Below are positions 8,553 to 17,729 of a stretch of DNA of 64,000 nucleotides, piece after piece. A program made the position numbers and the translations under genes. The stretch lies in the NCBI RefSeq assembly GCF_030519375.1, contig NZ_JAUMKB010000001.1, positions 124,001-188,000 on the forward strand. Reading direction: 5' to 3'. Under the pieces are notes generated by a model. It was not told where the DNA came from. It saw only the letters and a program-made list of their open reading frames with translations, and ran no database searches. Within the stretch, counting starts at the first letter, position 1. Each line of letters begins with the position of its first letter. This stretch comes from Mucilaginibacter tolerans (GTDB taxonomy: Bacteria > Bacteroidota > Bacteroidia > Sphingobacteriales > Sphingobacteriaceae).

Positions 8553-9260
8553 ATGGAGCTGAACCTGTTATTACGTCTGATAGTTGCCCACCTGCTCACA
8601 GATTTTGTGCTGCAGCCAACAGCATGGGTAAACCACAAGAAGCAAAAGAAACACCGCTCAGGTAAGCTCTACCTTCATGTACTAGTGGCTGGTGCTCTGA
8701 TCTATCTTTTTTCAGGATTATGGCACAACTGGTGGCTCCCGCTGGCAATAATGGTATCCCATTTCGTTATCGACCTCTGGAAACTGAACCGCCCCGAAAC
8801 CCTGACTTATTTCCTGCTCGATCAGCTTTTTCATATCCTGGTTGTCATAGCCCTCTGGATGATCGTCAGCTTCAACCTGCATACCGTTTGGAACTATCTG
8901 ACGGCACTGGCGCAGAACACCGGGTTTTTGCTCATTGTTACCGGATACGTACTGGTTACCTGGCCGCTGGGCTACATTATAGGCATGGCAACCGAAAAAT
9001 GGCGCGAAGCTGCCGAAGTAAATAAAGAAGGGCTGGCCAAAGCAGGCGTATGGATAGGTTTTTTTGAGCGACTGCTGATACTCACGTTCATCATAAGCAA
9101 CCAGTTTGCCGCCGTAGGTTTCCTCATCGCAGCAAAATCCATCCTCCGCTTCAGCGATAAAGAAAACACCCAGAAGAAAACAGAATATGTTTTAATAGGA
9201 ACCCTGATGAGCTTCGCCTTCGCCGCGATTATCGGGATTGTGATTTCAAAATCATTGTAA
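8553..9260 (+). CDS. DUF3307 integral membrane protein
   Basis: The 235-residue product has about six membrane segments. Conserved polar residues sit in or near them: AHLLTDFVLQP (His/Asp), HFVIDLWK and DQLFHIL, a His/Asp pattern reminiscent of membrane metal-dependent hydrolases. The frame also has a TTG at 8550, but the ATG at 8553 is preferred. The 7-bp gap to satD implies one transcript. Function is undescribed; it may be the effector or substrate-handling partner of SatD. Confidence 0.85.
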   Translation: MELNLLLRLIVAHLLTDFVLQPTAWVNHKKQKKHRSGKLYLHVLVAGALIYLFSGLWHNWWLPLAIMVSHFVIDLWKLNRPETLTYFLLDQLFHILVVIALWMIVSFNLHTVWNYLTALAQNTGFLLIVTGYVLVTWPLGYIIGMATEKWREAAEVNKEGLAKAGVWIGFFERLLILTFIISNQFAAVGFLIAAKSILRFSDKENTQKKTEYVLIGTLMSFAFAAIIGIVISKSL

Positions 9261-9312
9261 GATTTTGCAAACAGTTTGACAAACCAAAGGCTATCCTCTT
9301 AATTCTTCCTTT

Positions 9313-9374
9313 CTCCCCTCTTTACCGTTCGCGGAAGAGAGGGGCGACCAGCGTAGCGTCGTCGGGGTGAGTCA
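9313..9374 (+). repeat. Dispersed REP-like repeat family A, copy 1
   Basis: The stretch has a CCCCTCT...AGAGGGG hairpin followed by CGACCAGCG...GTCGGGGTGAGTC. Related copies lie at 10047-10104 (inverted), 10122-10174 and 17522-17580. Confidence 0.7.
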
Positions 9375-9509
9375 ACTCTGCAAGCGATCTGCCTAGCCCC
9401 CACCGGGAAAATCGTCCATGTCCTTGCTCCCATCCTCCATTCCTTTGCGAAGCCAAACTGCGCAACTTTGACTTATCAATTCAAACAGAAAAATTTAAAG
9501 TTAAAGACA

Positions 9510-10043
9510 ATGAAAACTTTCGCAGTACCAACAAGGGAACAAGTATCAGAAAACAACCAGGCAATATTCGACACACTTAAACAAAAAATAGGTATGGTGC
9601 CCAATCTATATGCAGTAATGGCATATGCCGATAATGCACTGGGCAACTATATCACTTTTCAGAGCGGCAAAACTTCATTACGCGGCAAAGAAAAAGAAGC
9701 GGTTAATTTGATCGTGAGCCAGGTAAATAATTGTATCTATTGTTTGAGCGCACACACCGCTATTGGCAAAATGAATGGCCTTACCGACGATCAAATTATC
9801 GAGATCCGCAACGGCAGCGCTTCATTTGATGCCAAACTGGATGCTCTGGTAAAACTGGCAAAAAACATTACCGAGAACCGCGGAAAAGCCGATAGTGCCC
9901 TGGTCGACAACTTTTTTGCAGCAGGTTATACTGAGGGCAGTCTTATTGATGTGATTATGCTGATTGGCGACAAAACCATTATGAATTATTTGCACAACCT
10001 GACCGAAGTGCCGGTTGATTTTCCTTTAACACCAGCGTTATAA
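9510..10043 (+). CDS. Carboxymuconolactone decarboxylase / AhpD-like protein
   Basis: Starting at the ATG at 9510 (MKTFAVPTREQV) the product has 177 residues; an in-frame TTG at 9468 would add 14 unlikely residues. The AhpD active-site motif CIYCLSAH is present with Cys75, Cys78 and His82, so peroxidase-type thiol chemistry is plausible. All-helical cytoplasmic fold, normally a trimer or hexamer. It is flanked on both sides by family A repeats rather than by a partner gene. The natural substrate is unknown. Confidence 0.9.
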   Translation: MKTFAVPTREQVSENNQAIFDTLKQKIGMVPNLYAVMAYADNALGNYITFQSGKTSLRGKEKEAVNLIVSQVNNCIYCLSAHTAIGKMNGLTDDQIIEIRNGSASFDAKLDALVKLAKNITENRGKADSALVDNFFAAGYTEGSLIDVIMLIGDKTIMNYLHNLTEVPVDFPLTPAL

Positions 10044-10046
10044 AAA

Positions 10047-10104
10047 ACTCACCCCGACTACGCCGCGCTGGTCGACCCTCTCTATGGCAAGCCATAAAGA
10101 GGGG
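10047..10104 (-). repeat. REP-like repeat family A, copy 2 (inverted)
   Basis: It begins ACTCACCCCGAC and runs into a CCCTCT...AGAGGGG hairpin with an ATGGCAAGCCAT inner palindrome. It faces copy 3, so the two form an inverted pair in one gap. Confidence 0.7.
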
Positions 10105-10121
10105 AAAAAGAAAACTTCATC

Positions 10122-10174
10122 TTTACCGCTTGCTGTGGAGAGGGTGGTCGAGCGGAGCAACTACCGGGTGAGTC
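10122..10174 (+). repeat. REP-like repeat family A, copy 3
   Basis: It contains GAGAGGGTGGTCGAGCGG and ends CCGGGTGAGTC, in the same orientation as copy 1. Confidence 0.65.
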
Positions 10175-10243
10175 AAACAGGCGATTTGCTAATACAACAT
10201 TTAATTTGACCCGCAGCAAACCCAATAAAGCATAGTACATATC

Positions 10244-10251
10244 TATCTTTG
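10244..10251 (+). promoter_or_regulatory. Bacteroidota-type -7 element (TATCTTTG)
   Basis: A perfect TAnnTTTG match 35 bp before the DUF1348 start. No good TTTG is found 19 bases upstream, so the promoter assignment is partial. Confidence 0.4.
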
Positions 10252-10285
10252 CCGGCTTGCTGATTAAAACCAGAAAACATTAACC

Positions 10286-10696
10286 ATGGAAAAGAGATTC
10301 CCAATTCCTCCATTCAATATGGAAACCGCCCTGCAAAAAGTGCAGGCTGCCGAAGATGCCTGGAACACCCGCGACCCCGAACGCGTAGCATTAGCCTACA
10401 CCATTGATACCGAATGGCGCAACCGCACCGAGTTTATCAATGGCCGCGAAGAAGTGGTGGCCTTCCTGAAACGCAAATGGGCAAAAGAGCTGGATTATAA
10501 ATTGAAAAAAGAGTTGTGGGGCTTTCGTGAGAACCGGATGGCGGTACGTTTTGAATACGAATGGCACGACGACTCGAGCAATTGGTACCGCAGCTATGGC
10601 AACGAACTTTGGGAGTTTGACGAAGATGGTTACATGCGTAAGCGTTATGCCAGCATCAATGATTTACCAATAAAAGAGTCGGACAGGAAATTATAA
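10286..10696 (+). CDS. DUF1348 / NTF2-like protein
   Basis: A 136-residue protein of the DUF1348 family, an NTF2-like cone-shaped alpha+beta fold. Landmarks are [39 protein letters not shown] and [17 protein letters not shown]. No signal peptide. Members are often annotated as nuclear transport factor 2 family, but no enzymatic role is established. It precedes an AraC regulator on the same strand, with repeat B between them. Confidence 0.85.
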   Translation: MEKRFPIPPFNMETALQKVQAAEDAWNTRDPERVALAYTIDTEWRNRTEFINGREEVVAFLKRKWAKELDYKLKKELWGFRENRMAVRFEYEWHDDSSNWYRSYGNELWEFDEDGYMRKRYASINDLPIKESDRKL

Positions 10697-10712
10697 ATAT
10701 ACATTCTGGACC

Positions 10713-10760
10713 GTGTGATACCTTCCTCTAAATTTAGAGGAAGGAGGAGGATGGAGTAAA
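10713..10760. repeat. Dispersed repeat family B, copy 1
   Basis: It contains a perfect 24-bp palindrome (10721-10744, arm CCTTCCTCTAAA) followed by GGAGGATGGAGTAAA. A second copy lies at 21584-21631. Confidence 0.75.
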
Positions 10761-10794
10761 CCCGAAACAGTCAGACCGAAAACTGAAATAAGCA

Positions 10795-11676
10795 ATGCAA
10801 ACGCAAAAACCACTAACGCTGGTCGACCCCCAAAACGGCAACCTGGCTTTTAAGATTTTCTCTTATAACGACGATAGTCATTTTGATCATGTCCAGCGCA
10901 ATAATTATTATACGGTCATCATCAACCTGTCGGGCGGCGGTAAGTTAAAGTCCGATTTCTCCACGTATGATTTTTCCGGGCAGGTGCTGATGTGCTTTTC
11001 ACCTTATCAGCCTTTTATGATAAATGCTGATGATGATCTGAGTGGTGTGATCCTCAACTTTCATCCCGATTTCTTTTGCATTCACCTGCACCAGAAAGAG
11101 GTGGCTTGCAATGGCGTTTTGTTCAACAACATTTATCAGCCGCCGTTCATTACACTCGCGGAGAAGGATATCGCCTCATTTCTGAACATCATTGAGCAGA
11201 TGCAGATCGAAATGCAAAACGCAGCGTTGGCTCAGTACGAATTGCTGATATCTTATCTGAAAATATTCCTGATCAATGGTTCACGCCTTCGGGTCGAACA
11301 AAGCCCAATGGCTTCTGCAGAAATTTCCGGTTTAAAAGAACCGTTCGTATTGCAAAGCCTCAAAAATGCATTAGAAGAAAACTTTAAAACCAAGCACTCC
11401 CCTGCTGAGTATGCCGACCTGCTGAACATCTCGCCAAAGGCCCTGGCTAAGATCACCAAAAATCATTTCAATAAAACGCTCACCAATATGATAGCTGAGC
11501 GCATTGTGATAGAAGCCAAACGGGAGCTCTACCTCACCTCGAAACCCGTAAAATCCATCGCCTACGAACTAGGCTTCAACGATGAGTTTTACTTCAGCCG
11601 TTTCTTTAAGAATAACGCTGATGTATCGCCACAGTTGTATAGGGAAACGGTAGGATTTGCAAAGGCGGAAGCATAA
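10795..11676 (+). CDS. AraC family transcriptional regulator
   Basis: A 293-residue protein with an N-terminal cupin-like sensing half (about 1-140) and a C-terminal double helix-turn-helix (about 195-290). The second HTH carries the family signature VKSIAYELGFNDEFYFSRFFK followed by the PxxYR ending, here written in parts: AYELGF, FSRFF, SPQLYRE. Cytoplasmic DNA-binding protein; its ligand and targets are not evident. DUF1348 upstream and the AhpD-like gene are candidate targets by position only. Confidence 0.9.
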   Translation: MQTQKPLTLVDPQNGNLAFKIFSYNDDSHFDHVQRNNYYTVIINLSGGGKLKSDFSTYDFSGQVLMCFSPYQPFMINADDDLSGVILNFHPDFFCIHLHQKEVACNGVLFNNIYQPPFITLAEKDIASFLNIIEQMQIEMQNAALAQYELLISYLKIFLINGSRLRVEQSPMASAEISGLKEPFVLQSLKNALEENFKTKHSPAEYADLLNISPKALAKITKNHFNKTLTNMIAERIVIEAKRELYLTSKPVKSIAYELGFNDEFYFSRFFKNNADVSPQLYRETVGFAKAEA

Positions 11677-11782
11677 TATCCTCAAACATTCTTATTTGGA
11701 AAAACCAATGCGGTTTGAATTTTGCCTTCCCGCTAAGTACGATTTACCATGGTTTTTACGTTAAATTCCTAACCTTTAATCT

Positions 11783-12154
11783 ATGAAAAAATATAAATAT
11801 CTTTTGATTTTGGCAATGTTGCCATTGCTTAACACAGCCGCCAAAGCACAATCTGCACAGACAAAGCAGGCACCTGACAATACCCTGGAAATTAACCGCA
11901 GCAAAATAGATTCATTAGACAGGTTATTGATGAAAGTGATCGGCGAACGCGAAAAGGCGGTCAGAGAAATCGGGATTTATAAAGCCAAGAACCATATTCC
12001 CCCGCTCCAGGCAGCCCGTTTTCAGCAGGTTCTTGAAAAAGGGATCGCTGCGGGAAAAGAAGAGGGATTATCTGCCGAATTTGTTACCGAAATATTAAAT
12101 AGTATTCACAAAGAAAGTTTACGGATAGAGGAAGAAATTAAGCAAAACCATTAG
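11783..12154 (+). CDS. Exported chorismate mutase (AroQ-type)
   Basis: The 123-residue product has a signal peptide ending near KAQ (residue 22) and then an AroQ-like helical domain: NRSKIDSLDRLLMKVIGERE, VREIGIYKAK, an Arg in QAARFQQVLEKG, and a last helix with HKESLRIEEE. These supply the usual substrate-binding Arg/Lys set. By eye, the residue after the third Arg is Phe rather than the common Glu, and the usual Gln of the last helix is Glu. Chorismate mutase converts chorismate to prephenate; export to the periplasm is unusual. Isolated gene, no shikimate neighbours. Confidence 0.75.
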   Translation: MKKYKYLLILAMLPLLNTAAKAQSAQTKQAPDNTLEINRSKIDSLDRLLMKVIGEREKAVREIGIYKAKNHIPPLQAARFQQVLEKGIAAGKEEGLSAEFVTEILNSIHKESLRIEEEIKQNH

Positions 12155-12182
12155 GCGTGTTAGACCACCAATCCGTTAATGG

Positions 12183-12527
12183 CTAAATTGTATTACTATA
12201 TTCTACTTTATTAACCCCAACACCAACGATATATATTTTTATCGTTATCTTTTTTATTTCGTCTGAATCTTTATAATAAACATATGAGTAAATGGATATA
12301 GTGTTCAGTCCTGTTTTGAAAAGCGCAAAATCCATTGAATCATTTCTAAAATCACCGCAACTCCAGAACCCAGCCCACTTGTAACTAACGTAAGTTAAAT
12401 TTCTTTTTTCTAATTCGGGTTTAACGACTCGACGTATTGCAGTTTTTACCAGTAGGTGAAATAAGGCAACATTTGCCAATATTATAAACGGTAACAAAAC
12501 TGAAGCCGCAATTATTAGTGTACGCAT
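12183..12527 (-). CDS. Hypothetical membrane-anchored protein
   Basis: A 114-residue protein with one N-terminal membrane helix (about residues 3-28) and a soluble beta-rich domain that carries a WAGFWSCGDFRND segment. No family was recognised. It is convergent with the chorismate mutase gene, with 28 bp between their ends, and has no partner on its strand. Base composition is lower in GC than its neighbours. Confidence 0.55.
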   Translation of the reverse strand: MRTLIIAASVLLPFIILANVALFHLLVKTAIRRVVKPELEKRNLTYVSYKWAGFWSCGDFRNDSMDFALFKTGLNTISIYSYVYYKDSDEIKKITIKIYIVGVGVNKVEYSNTI

Positions 12528-12697
12528 TGAAGAATATTAGTTATTTCATATTCAAAAATATCGTTTTTAGGTGAATTGTGCCAGTTAGATTACTCTATAC
12601 TTAGCAGAATAGAAGGCGCACAGTATACAAGTAAGATAACGACTAACGAAAACTTAAAAAAGATGTTAGTTTTGAGCCCTTAAAAAATATTGTTAAA

Positions 12698-13006
12698 ATG
12701 AGCAATTCAGCTAATTCGACCGGCGGCCCGGTTTTACACAACACCTATTTTGAAGGCAGGGTTCAAAGCCTGGTACTCGAAACCGAAAAAGGGCGCGCCA
12801 CCTTAGGGGTCATGAAAAAAGGCACTTATCAGTTTGATACCAACACCAAAGAAACCATCGTATTTATAGAAGGGCTGGTAAGCACCAAATTGCCTGGCGG
12901 CGAATGGCAAAAACATAAGAAACAGGATATACTTAACATTCCGGCAGGAATTGTATTCGACATCAATTGTGAAACAGATGTGGCATACATTTGCTACTAC
13001 GGATAG
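12698..13006 (+). CDS. ppnP: Pyrimidine/purine nucleoside phosphorylase (PpnP family)
   Basis: A 102-residue single-domain cupin of the PpnP (formerly DUF1255) family. Landmarks are NTYFEGRVQSL near residue 16, KGRATLGVMKKGTYQF, IEGLVSTKLPGGEW and the closing FDINCETDVAYICYYG, which agree with the family along its full length. Characterised members phosphorolyse several nucleosides to the free base and ribose-1-phosphate. It stands alone and is convergent with the large hybrid kinase gene. Confidence 0.85.
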   Translation: MSNSANSTGGPVLHNTYFEGRVQSLVLETEKGRATLGVMKKGTYQFDTNTKETIVFIEGLVSTKLPGGEWQKHKKQDILNIPAGIVFDINCETDVAYICYYG

Positions 13007-13096
13007 GCAAACTATAATTCTTCTAGCTTTTGCTGGTGTTCGGAAAATCAAAAAAGGGTGTCATGCTGAACGCGGACTAATTATAGCGCAAATACT

Positions 13097-16000
13097 TCAA
13101 ATCGCTTTTTCCTTACTTACTATCCTTTGCCCCCATTTTTCCAGGACGCCCATAATATCCTGCAATTTCATGGGTTTAGCCAGGTAATCGTCCATACCGG
13201 CGCTGAGGCATATTTGCCTGTCGTCGGACATGGCGTTGGCTGTAGTAGCAATAATTATAGGTTGTGGGTCTGCGTGTTCGCGTATAAACCGGGTGGCTTC
13301 CAGGCCATCCATTTCGGGCATTTGCACATCCATCAGCACCAGGTCGTACCTTTTGTTCATTACCGCATCAGCAGCCTCACGCCCGTTATTGGCTATATCA
13401 GCCGGGTAACCCAATTTAGATAAGATATGTGTCGCCAGTTTCTGGTTGATCAGGTTATCCTCAGCTATCAAAATACTCATCGGGTATTTCAGGGCAAAGT
13501 CTGTTGAGAACGGCGATTTTGCAACCTCAATCTCTTTAGCAAGCCTGTTGTGTGTCTTTAACAGTTCAATTATATGATTTTGTAAAACCAGTTGCTTGGT
13601 CGGTTTAATCAATATGGCCTTGAACAGATTGTCCGAATACTTACTTTGCTCATTGCCCGAACTCAACAGGATCATAGGAAGGTTAGGATGGCTCTGTTTA
13701 ATGGTTTGGGCCAGCTCAACACCATCCATGCCCGGCATATTCATATCCGTGATCACCAGGTCTACCGGCTGTTTTAAAGAGAGGATCATCAATGCCTGCT
13801 CCCCCGACTCTGCCATCACAGGTACCAGGTCCCATTGTTTAAGCTGTGTTTCGAGAATATTACGATTGGTAGGGTTATCATCAACTACTAACACGTGTTT
13901 GTTGGTGATATCTTCCATATTAAGTTTTACATAATTGCGCCGTGGCTGAACCCCTACTTTGGTTTTAATGGTGAATGAGAAAGTCGTTCCGACACCTACC
14001 TTACTTTCCACATCTATCTCGCCACCCATCAATTTCACCAGCTTTTCGCTTATTGCTAATCCAAGACCGGTTCCGCCGTATTTACGGGTGGTACTCGAGT
14101 CGACCTGTGAAAAGGCTTTGAACAACTTGTTCAGCTTATCCTCAGGTATCCCTATCCCGGTATCCAGTATCTTGAACAATAATACCACGTCATCATTTTC
14201 GCGGTTTTCAGCCGTCACGCTGATAAATACTTCCCCGGTCTTCGTAAATTTCATGGCATTGCTCACCAGGTTGATCAGTATTTGCCTTAACCGCAGTTGA
14301 TCGCCTATGATCTGCGGCGGCACGCTGCTGTCTATCTGGTAAACAAGGTCTATCTTCGCTGCCTTTCCGGCAAACAGATCCAGCACGCTTTCCACGCAAG
14401 CCCTCAGATCAAAATCATGAACATCCAGCTCCATACTGCCCGATTCGATCTTGGAAAAATCCAATATATCGTTAATAACCACCAGTAATGCTTCGCCGCA
14501 GGTTTTAATGGTCTCCGTATATTCCTTCTGCTCCAGTGTTTGCTGCGTATTTGCCAAAAGCGATGTCATCCCGATCACACCATTCATCGGGGTGCGTATC
14601 TCGTGGCTCATGGTGGCCAGGAAAATACTCTTTGCCTTGTTGGCATTTTCAGCCTCAATGCGCGATTTCTGCTCATTGATAGTCATTTTCTCCAAACTAT
14701 CCGTGCGCTCCTTCACCAGTCTTTCGAGCATATGCTTTTGCTTGTTGACACGGGCGATACGGTATCTGAAAATGCCATAAACACCGCCTATCACAACCAG
14801 CGCCGCTGCCAGCCTGAACCACCAGGTTAAATAAAATGGCGGCACAATAGTGATTTGAACACTGGCAACTACAGGCGACCAGTTACCCTGCGAATTTTTA
14901 TACTTCACTTTGAAAGTATACTTACCCGGCGACAGGTTGGTATAAGTTGCAGAATTGCGGGCGCCTACATCATTCCAGGTTTTATCAAAATTCTCCAGCA
15001 TATAAGCATAATGCTTTTTATCCGCAGCAGTAAAATCAAGAGCAGCAAATTGAAGTGTAACAACCGACTGACTGTAAGACAAACTAATAGCCCTGGTATC
15101 TGAAATATCCACTTTAAGAGGCGACCCGTCCCAACGGTTTTTTGCAATCTGAACAGGTTTATTAAATATTTGTAATGATGTTAAAACCAGAGTCGAAAAC
15201 TCCTGACTATTTAAAACCTGATTAGGGGTGAATGAGTTAAACCCGTTTACACCGCCAAAATACAATCTGCCGTCGCGGGTTTTTAATGCCGAGTGCGCTT
15301 TAAACTCATCACCCTGCAAGCCATCTTCTGTTGTATAATTTTTAAAGGTTTTAGTAGCCGGGTTAAAAACAGACAGTCCGGCGCTGCTGCTTACCCATAT
15401 TTTGCCAAAGTCATCCTCTTTCAGAGCGTAAACCAGGTTGCTTGGCAACCCGTCTTTCTTGGTATAAGCGGTAAAATGCTTTGTTTCAGGGTCGAACATG
15501 TCCAGGCCACCATAAGTACAGAGCCATATCTTACCGTTCCTATCCTCGATCATGTCCGGCACCGTGTTATTACTGATGCTATTACTCTTTTCATCATGAC
15601 GAAAGCGGGTAAATGTATTTGTCTTCCGGTCGAACAGGTTAAGGCCGGCGTCAAAAGTACCTACCCAGAAATTCCCCTTACGGTCTTCAAGCATACAGCT
15701 CAGCTTATCGCTGCTTATGCTTTTAGGGTTATTGTCATCGTGCCTGTAGTGTTTAAAGGTATTTGTCTTTTTATCGTAACTGTTTAGCCCACTATAAAAT
15801 GTGGCTATCCACATGGTATTGTCCCGGGTAGGCATTATGCCATACACCTCATTCCCGCTCAAACTGTTCGGGTCGGCCGGGTTGTTTTTAAAATAGCTGA
15901 CCGTGCGGCCATCTTTGTTCATCACACTCATCCCATCTCCCCAGGTACCTACCCATAAATTGCCTTCATTGTCGCCATTCACCGTCAGCACATAATTGCC

Positions 16001-17248
16001 TGCAATACCGGCTTTCCCTGGCTGCTGCTGTTTAAAAACGGTAAACGTTCCGGTCACAGGGTCAAACTTATTCAATCCACCGCCATCGGTACCCACCCAT
16101 ATATTTTTCTTCGCATCTTCATAAAGCGACAGTACATAGTTATTGGAAAGGCAATTAGGAAATGAATTATGCTTGTAATGCGTAAAGCTTTCCGTTGATT
16201 TTTTAAGCAGGCTTATCCCTCCGCTGAAGGCGCCCAACCACATATCGCCACGCTTGTCTTTATAAACAGCATGAATGGTATTGCCATTGATACTGTTGTT
16301 ATCAAGTTCGTCATATTTATAGGTTGCAAACTTGCCGGTTTGGTTGTTAAATATACAAAAGCCGCCATTGTCGGCACATATCCATAAGTTATTGTGCGCA
16401 TCAAAACCCAGGGCATAAATATTATTACCGGGCACCGAGTTGCCTGAATTCGGGTCATGCCTGAAATTTTTGAAAGTCGCCTTCTCCGGATCAAATTCCA
16501 CCATTCCATCATCCTGCGTTCCCATCCATAAATGGTGGTTTCTATCCTCTGTAATACAGCTAACGTGAGCGCCGGTTATTTTACCGTTCCCATCCCGGTT
16601 AATGATTTTTGTAAAAGTACCTGCCTGCGGATCAAAAAGATTTAATCCTCCTGTGGATGTACCCACCCACAAATTATGGCCAGAATCCTCCAGTACACAA
16701 TTAATATCATTATCGCTTATACTGCCTGCATTTCTTACAGAATGGGTATAATGCCTGAATTTATTTGCTCCGGCTGTCAGGCAATCCAGCCCCCCGTTCT
16801 GAGTAGCCAGCCATAAATTGCCTTTTGAATCAAATGTTAGTTTATTTACCAGGTTGCTCGAAATGCTTCCCGGATTTTTATAATCATGTTTGTATTGCGT
16901 AAAGCTTTCCTTCTTCCGGTCAAATTTGCTTAGCCCATCCAAGGTAGCTATCCACAAATCACCATTCTTATCTTCTGTAATATCCGTAACATAGTTGCCT
17001 ACTATCGTGTTATTATCCTGGGCGTCGTTACGGTAAATGGTAAAGTTGTAGCCATCATAGCGGTTCAACCCGTCCATGGTTCCTACCCACATAAACCCGC
17101 GACTATCCTGAAAAATACAAAGGACATTGATCTGGGACAATCCTTCGTGGGTTCCCATGTGCTCAAAATTAAAACTCTGATTCTGGGACAATCCTGTAAG
17201 TGAACACAACAACAGGAGGATAAACAGAAAATACTTGCTACGCTTCAT
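13097..17248 (-). CDS. Hybrid two-component sensor kinase with propeller sensor and two receivers
   Basis: The 1,383-residue product has a signal peptide (about 1-22), about two dozen two-component propeller repeats of the WVGTxxGGLNxFD kind to about residue 690, a Y_Y_Y domain (about 730-800), one membrane helix (about 805-830), a HisKA with SHEIRTPMNG (His882), an ATPase domain with GTGLGLAIS, then two receivers with phospho-acceptors Asp1168 and Asp1307. It lacks the AraC output domain of classical HTCS regulators, so it must signal to another protein. The frame extends to 17269; ATG 17248 (or 17254) fits the signal peptide best. In Bacteroidota the propeller usually senses glycans. Confidence 0.92.
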   Translation of the reverse strand: MKRSKYFLFILLLLCSLTGLSQNQSFNFEHMGTHEGLSQINVLCIFQDSRGFMWVGTMDGLNRYDGYNFTIYRNDAQDNNTIVGNYVTDITEDKNGDLWIATLDGLSKFDRKKESFTQYKHDYKNPGSISSNLVNKLTFDSKGNLWLATQNGGLDCLTAGANKFRHYTHSVRNAGSISDNDINCVLEDSGHNLWVGTSTGGLNLFDPQAGTFTKIINRDGNGKITGAHVSCITEDRNHHLWMGTQDDGMVEFDPEKATFKNFRHDPNSGNSVPGNNIYALGFDAHNNLWICADNGGFCIFNNQTGKFATYKYDELDNNSINGNTIHAVYKDKRGDMWLGAFSGGISLLKKSTESFTHYKHNSFPNCLSNNYVLSLYEDAKKNIWVGTDGGGLNKFDPVTGTFTVFKQQQPGKAGIAGNYVLTVNGDNEGNLWVGTWGDGMSVMNKDGRTVSYFKNNPADPNSLSGNEVYGIMPTRDNTMWIATFYSGLNSYDKKTNTFKHYRHDDNNPKSISSDKLSCMLEDRKGNFWVGTFDAGLNLFDRKTNTFTRFRHDEKSNSISNNTVPDMIEDRNGKIWLCTYGGLDMFDPETKHFTAYTKKDGLPSNLVYALKEDDFGKIWVSSSAGLSVFNPATKTFKNYTTEDGLQGDEFKAHSALKTRDGRLYFGGVNGFNSFTPNQVLNSQEFSTLVLTSLQIFNKPVQIAKNRWDGSPLKVDISDTRAISLSYSQSVVTLQFAALDFTAADKKHYAYMLENFDKTWNDVGARNSATYTNLSPGKYTFKVKYKNSQGNWSPVVASVQITIVPPFYLTWWFRLAAALVVIGGVYGIFRYRIARVNKQKHMLERLVKERTDSLEKMTINEQKSRIEAENANKAKSIFLATMSHEIRTPMNGVIGMTSLLANTQQTLEQKEYTETIKTCGEALLVVINDILDFSKIESGSMELDVHDFDLRACVESVLDLFAGKAAKIDLVYQIDSSVPPQIIGDQLRLRQILINLVSNAMKFTKTGEVFISVTAENRENDDVVLLFKILDTGIGIPEDKLNKLFKAFSQVDSSTTRKYGGTGLGLAISEKLVKLMGGEIDVESKVGVGTTFSFTIKTKVGVQPRRNYVKLNMEDITNKHVLVVDDNPTNRNILETQLKQWDLVPVMAESGEQALMILSLKQPVDLVITDMNMPGMDGVELAQTIKQSHPNLPMILLSSGNEQSKYSDNLFKAILIKPTKQLVLQNHIIELLKTHNRLAKEIEVAKSPFSTDFALKYPMSILIAEDNLINQKLATHILSKLGYPADIANNGREAADAVMNKRYDLVLMDVQMPEMDGLEATRFIREHADPQPIIIATTANAMSDDRQICLSAGMDDYLAKPMKLQDIMGVLEKWGQRIVSKEKAI

Positions 17249-17729
17249 CACCATCCGTACTGGTTTCAATTGTAATTGTTAATCGCCCGGTGTTTAACCT
17301 ATACGAAAACTTATTACTTCTTATTTATTTCTCGGTTTGTACGAGGAGTCAGACAGATAAGTTCAGTAATGTGGATAAAACGTATGATTTTTTTGCCCAT
17401 TAATTAACTGAATCTTAACGAGATGTATTGGTTGATTGATTTTGAATACAGCGCGCAGAGTTGGCTCACCTCTGTCCCCTCTCAGCTTTAGGCGGAAAGA
17501 ATGGGTCTTAAAACAAAAAATCCTCTTTCCGCGAAGCGAAGAGAGGGTGGCCCAGCGAAGCGTCGACCGGGTGAGTCGACTCTGCAAATGACAAATAATC
17601 AAAATACCGATTGCTTCTCCAACCACAAATAAGCTTCGTAGGCATGTTAAAGATTGTTAAACTACCCTTCACCGTGAAATAAAAGCTTCAGCAAAGTGTT
17701 TTGGGTGTATTTCTTTAAAACCTTACAAT
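17249..17729. other. Long intergenic region with a REP-like repeat
   Basis: No gene is supported. It holds the promoters of the divergent kinase and barrel genes and family A repeat copy 4, plus a shorter related piece near 17465-17495 (CACC...CCCCTCTCAGC). Confidence 0.6.
17522..17580 (+). repeat. REP-like repeat family A, copy 4
   Basis: CCTCTTTCCGCG and CGAAGAGAGGG form the hairpin, followed by CCCAGCG...CGACCGGGTGAGTC. Confidence 0.7.

Noticed and set aside
15293..15787. A 164-codon plus-strand frame inside the hybrid kinase gene
   Set aside because: It is antisense to propeller repeats, whose regular composition keeps other frames open.
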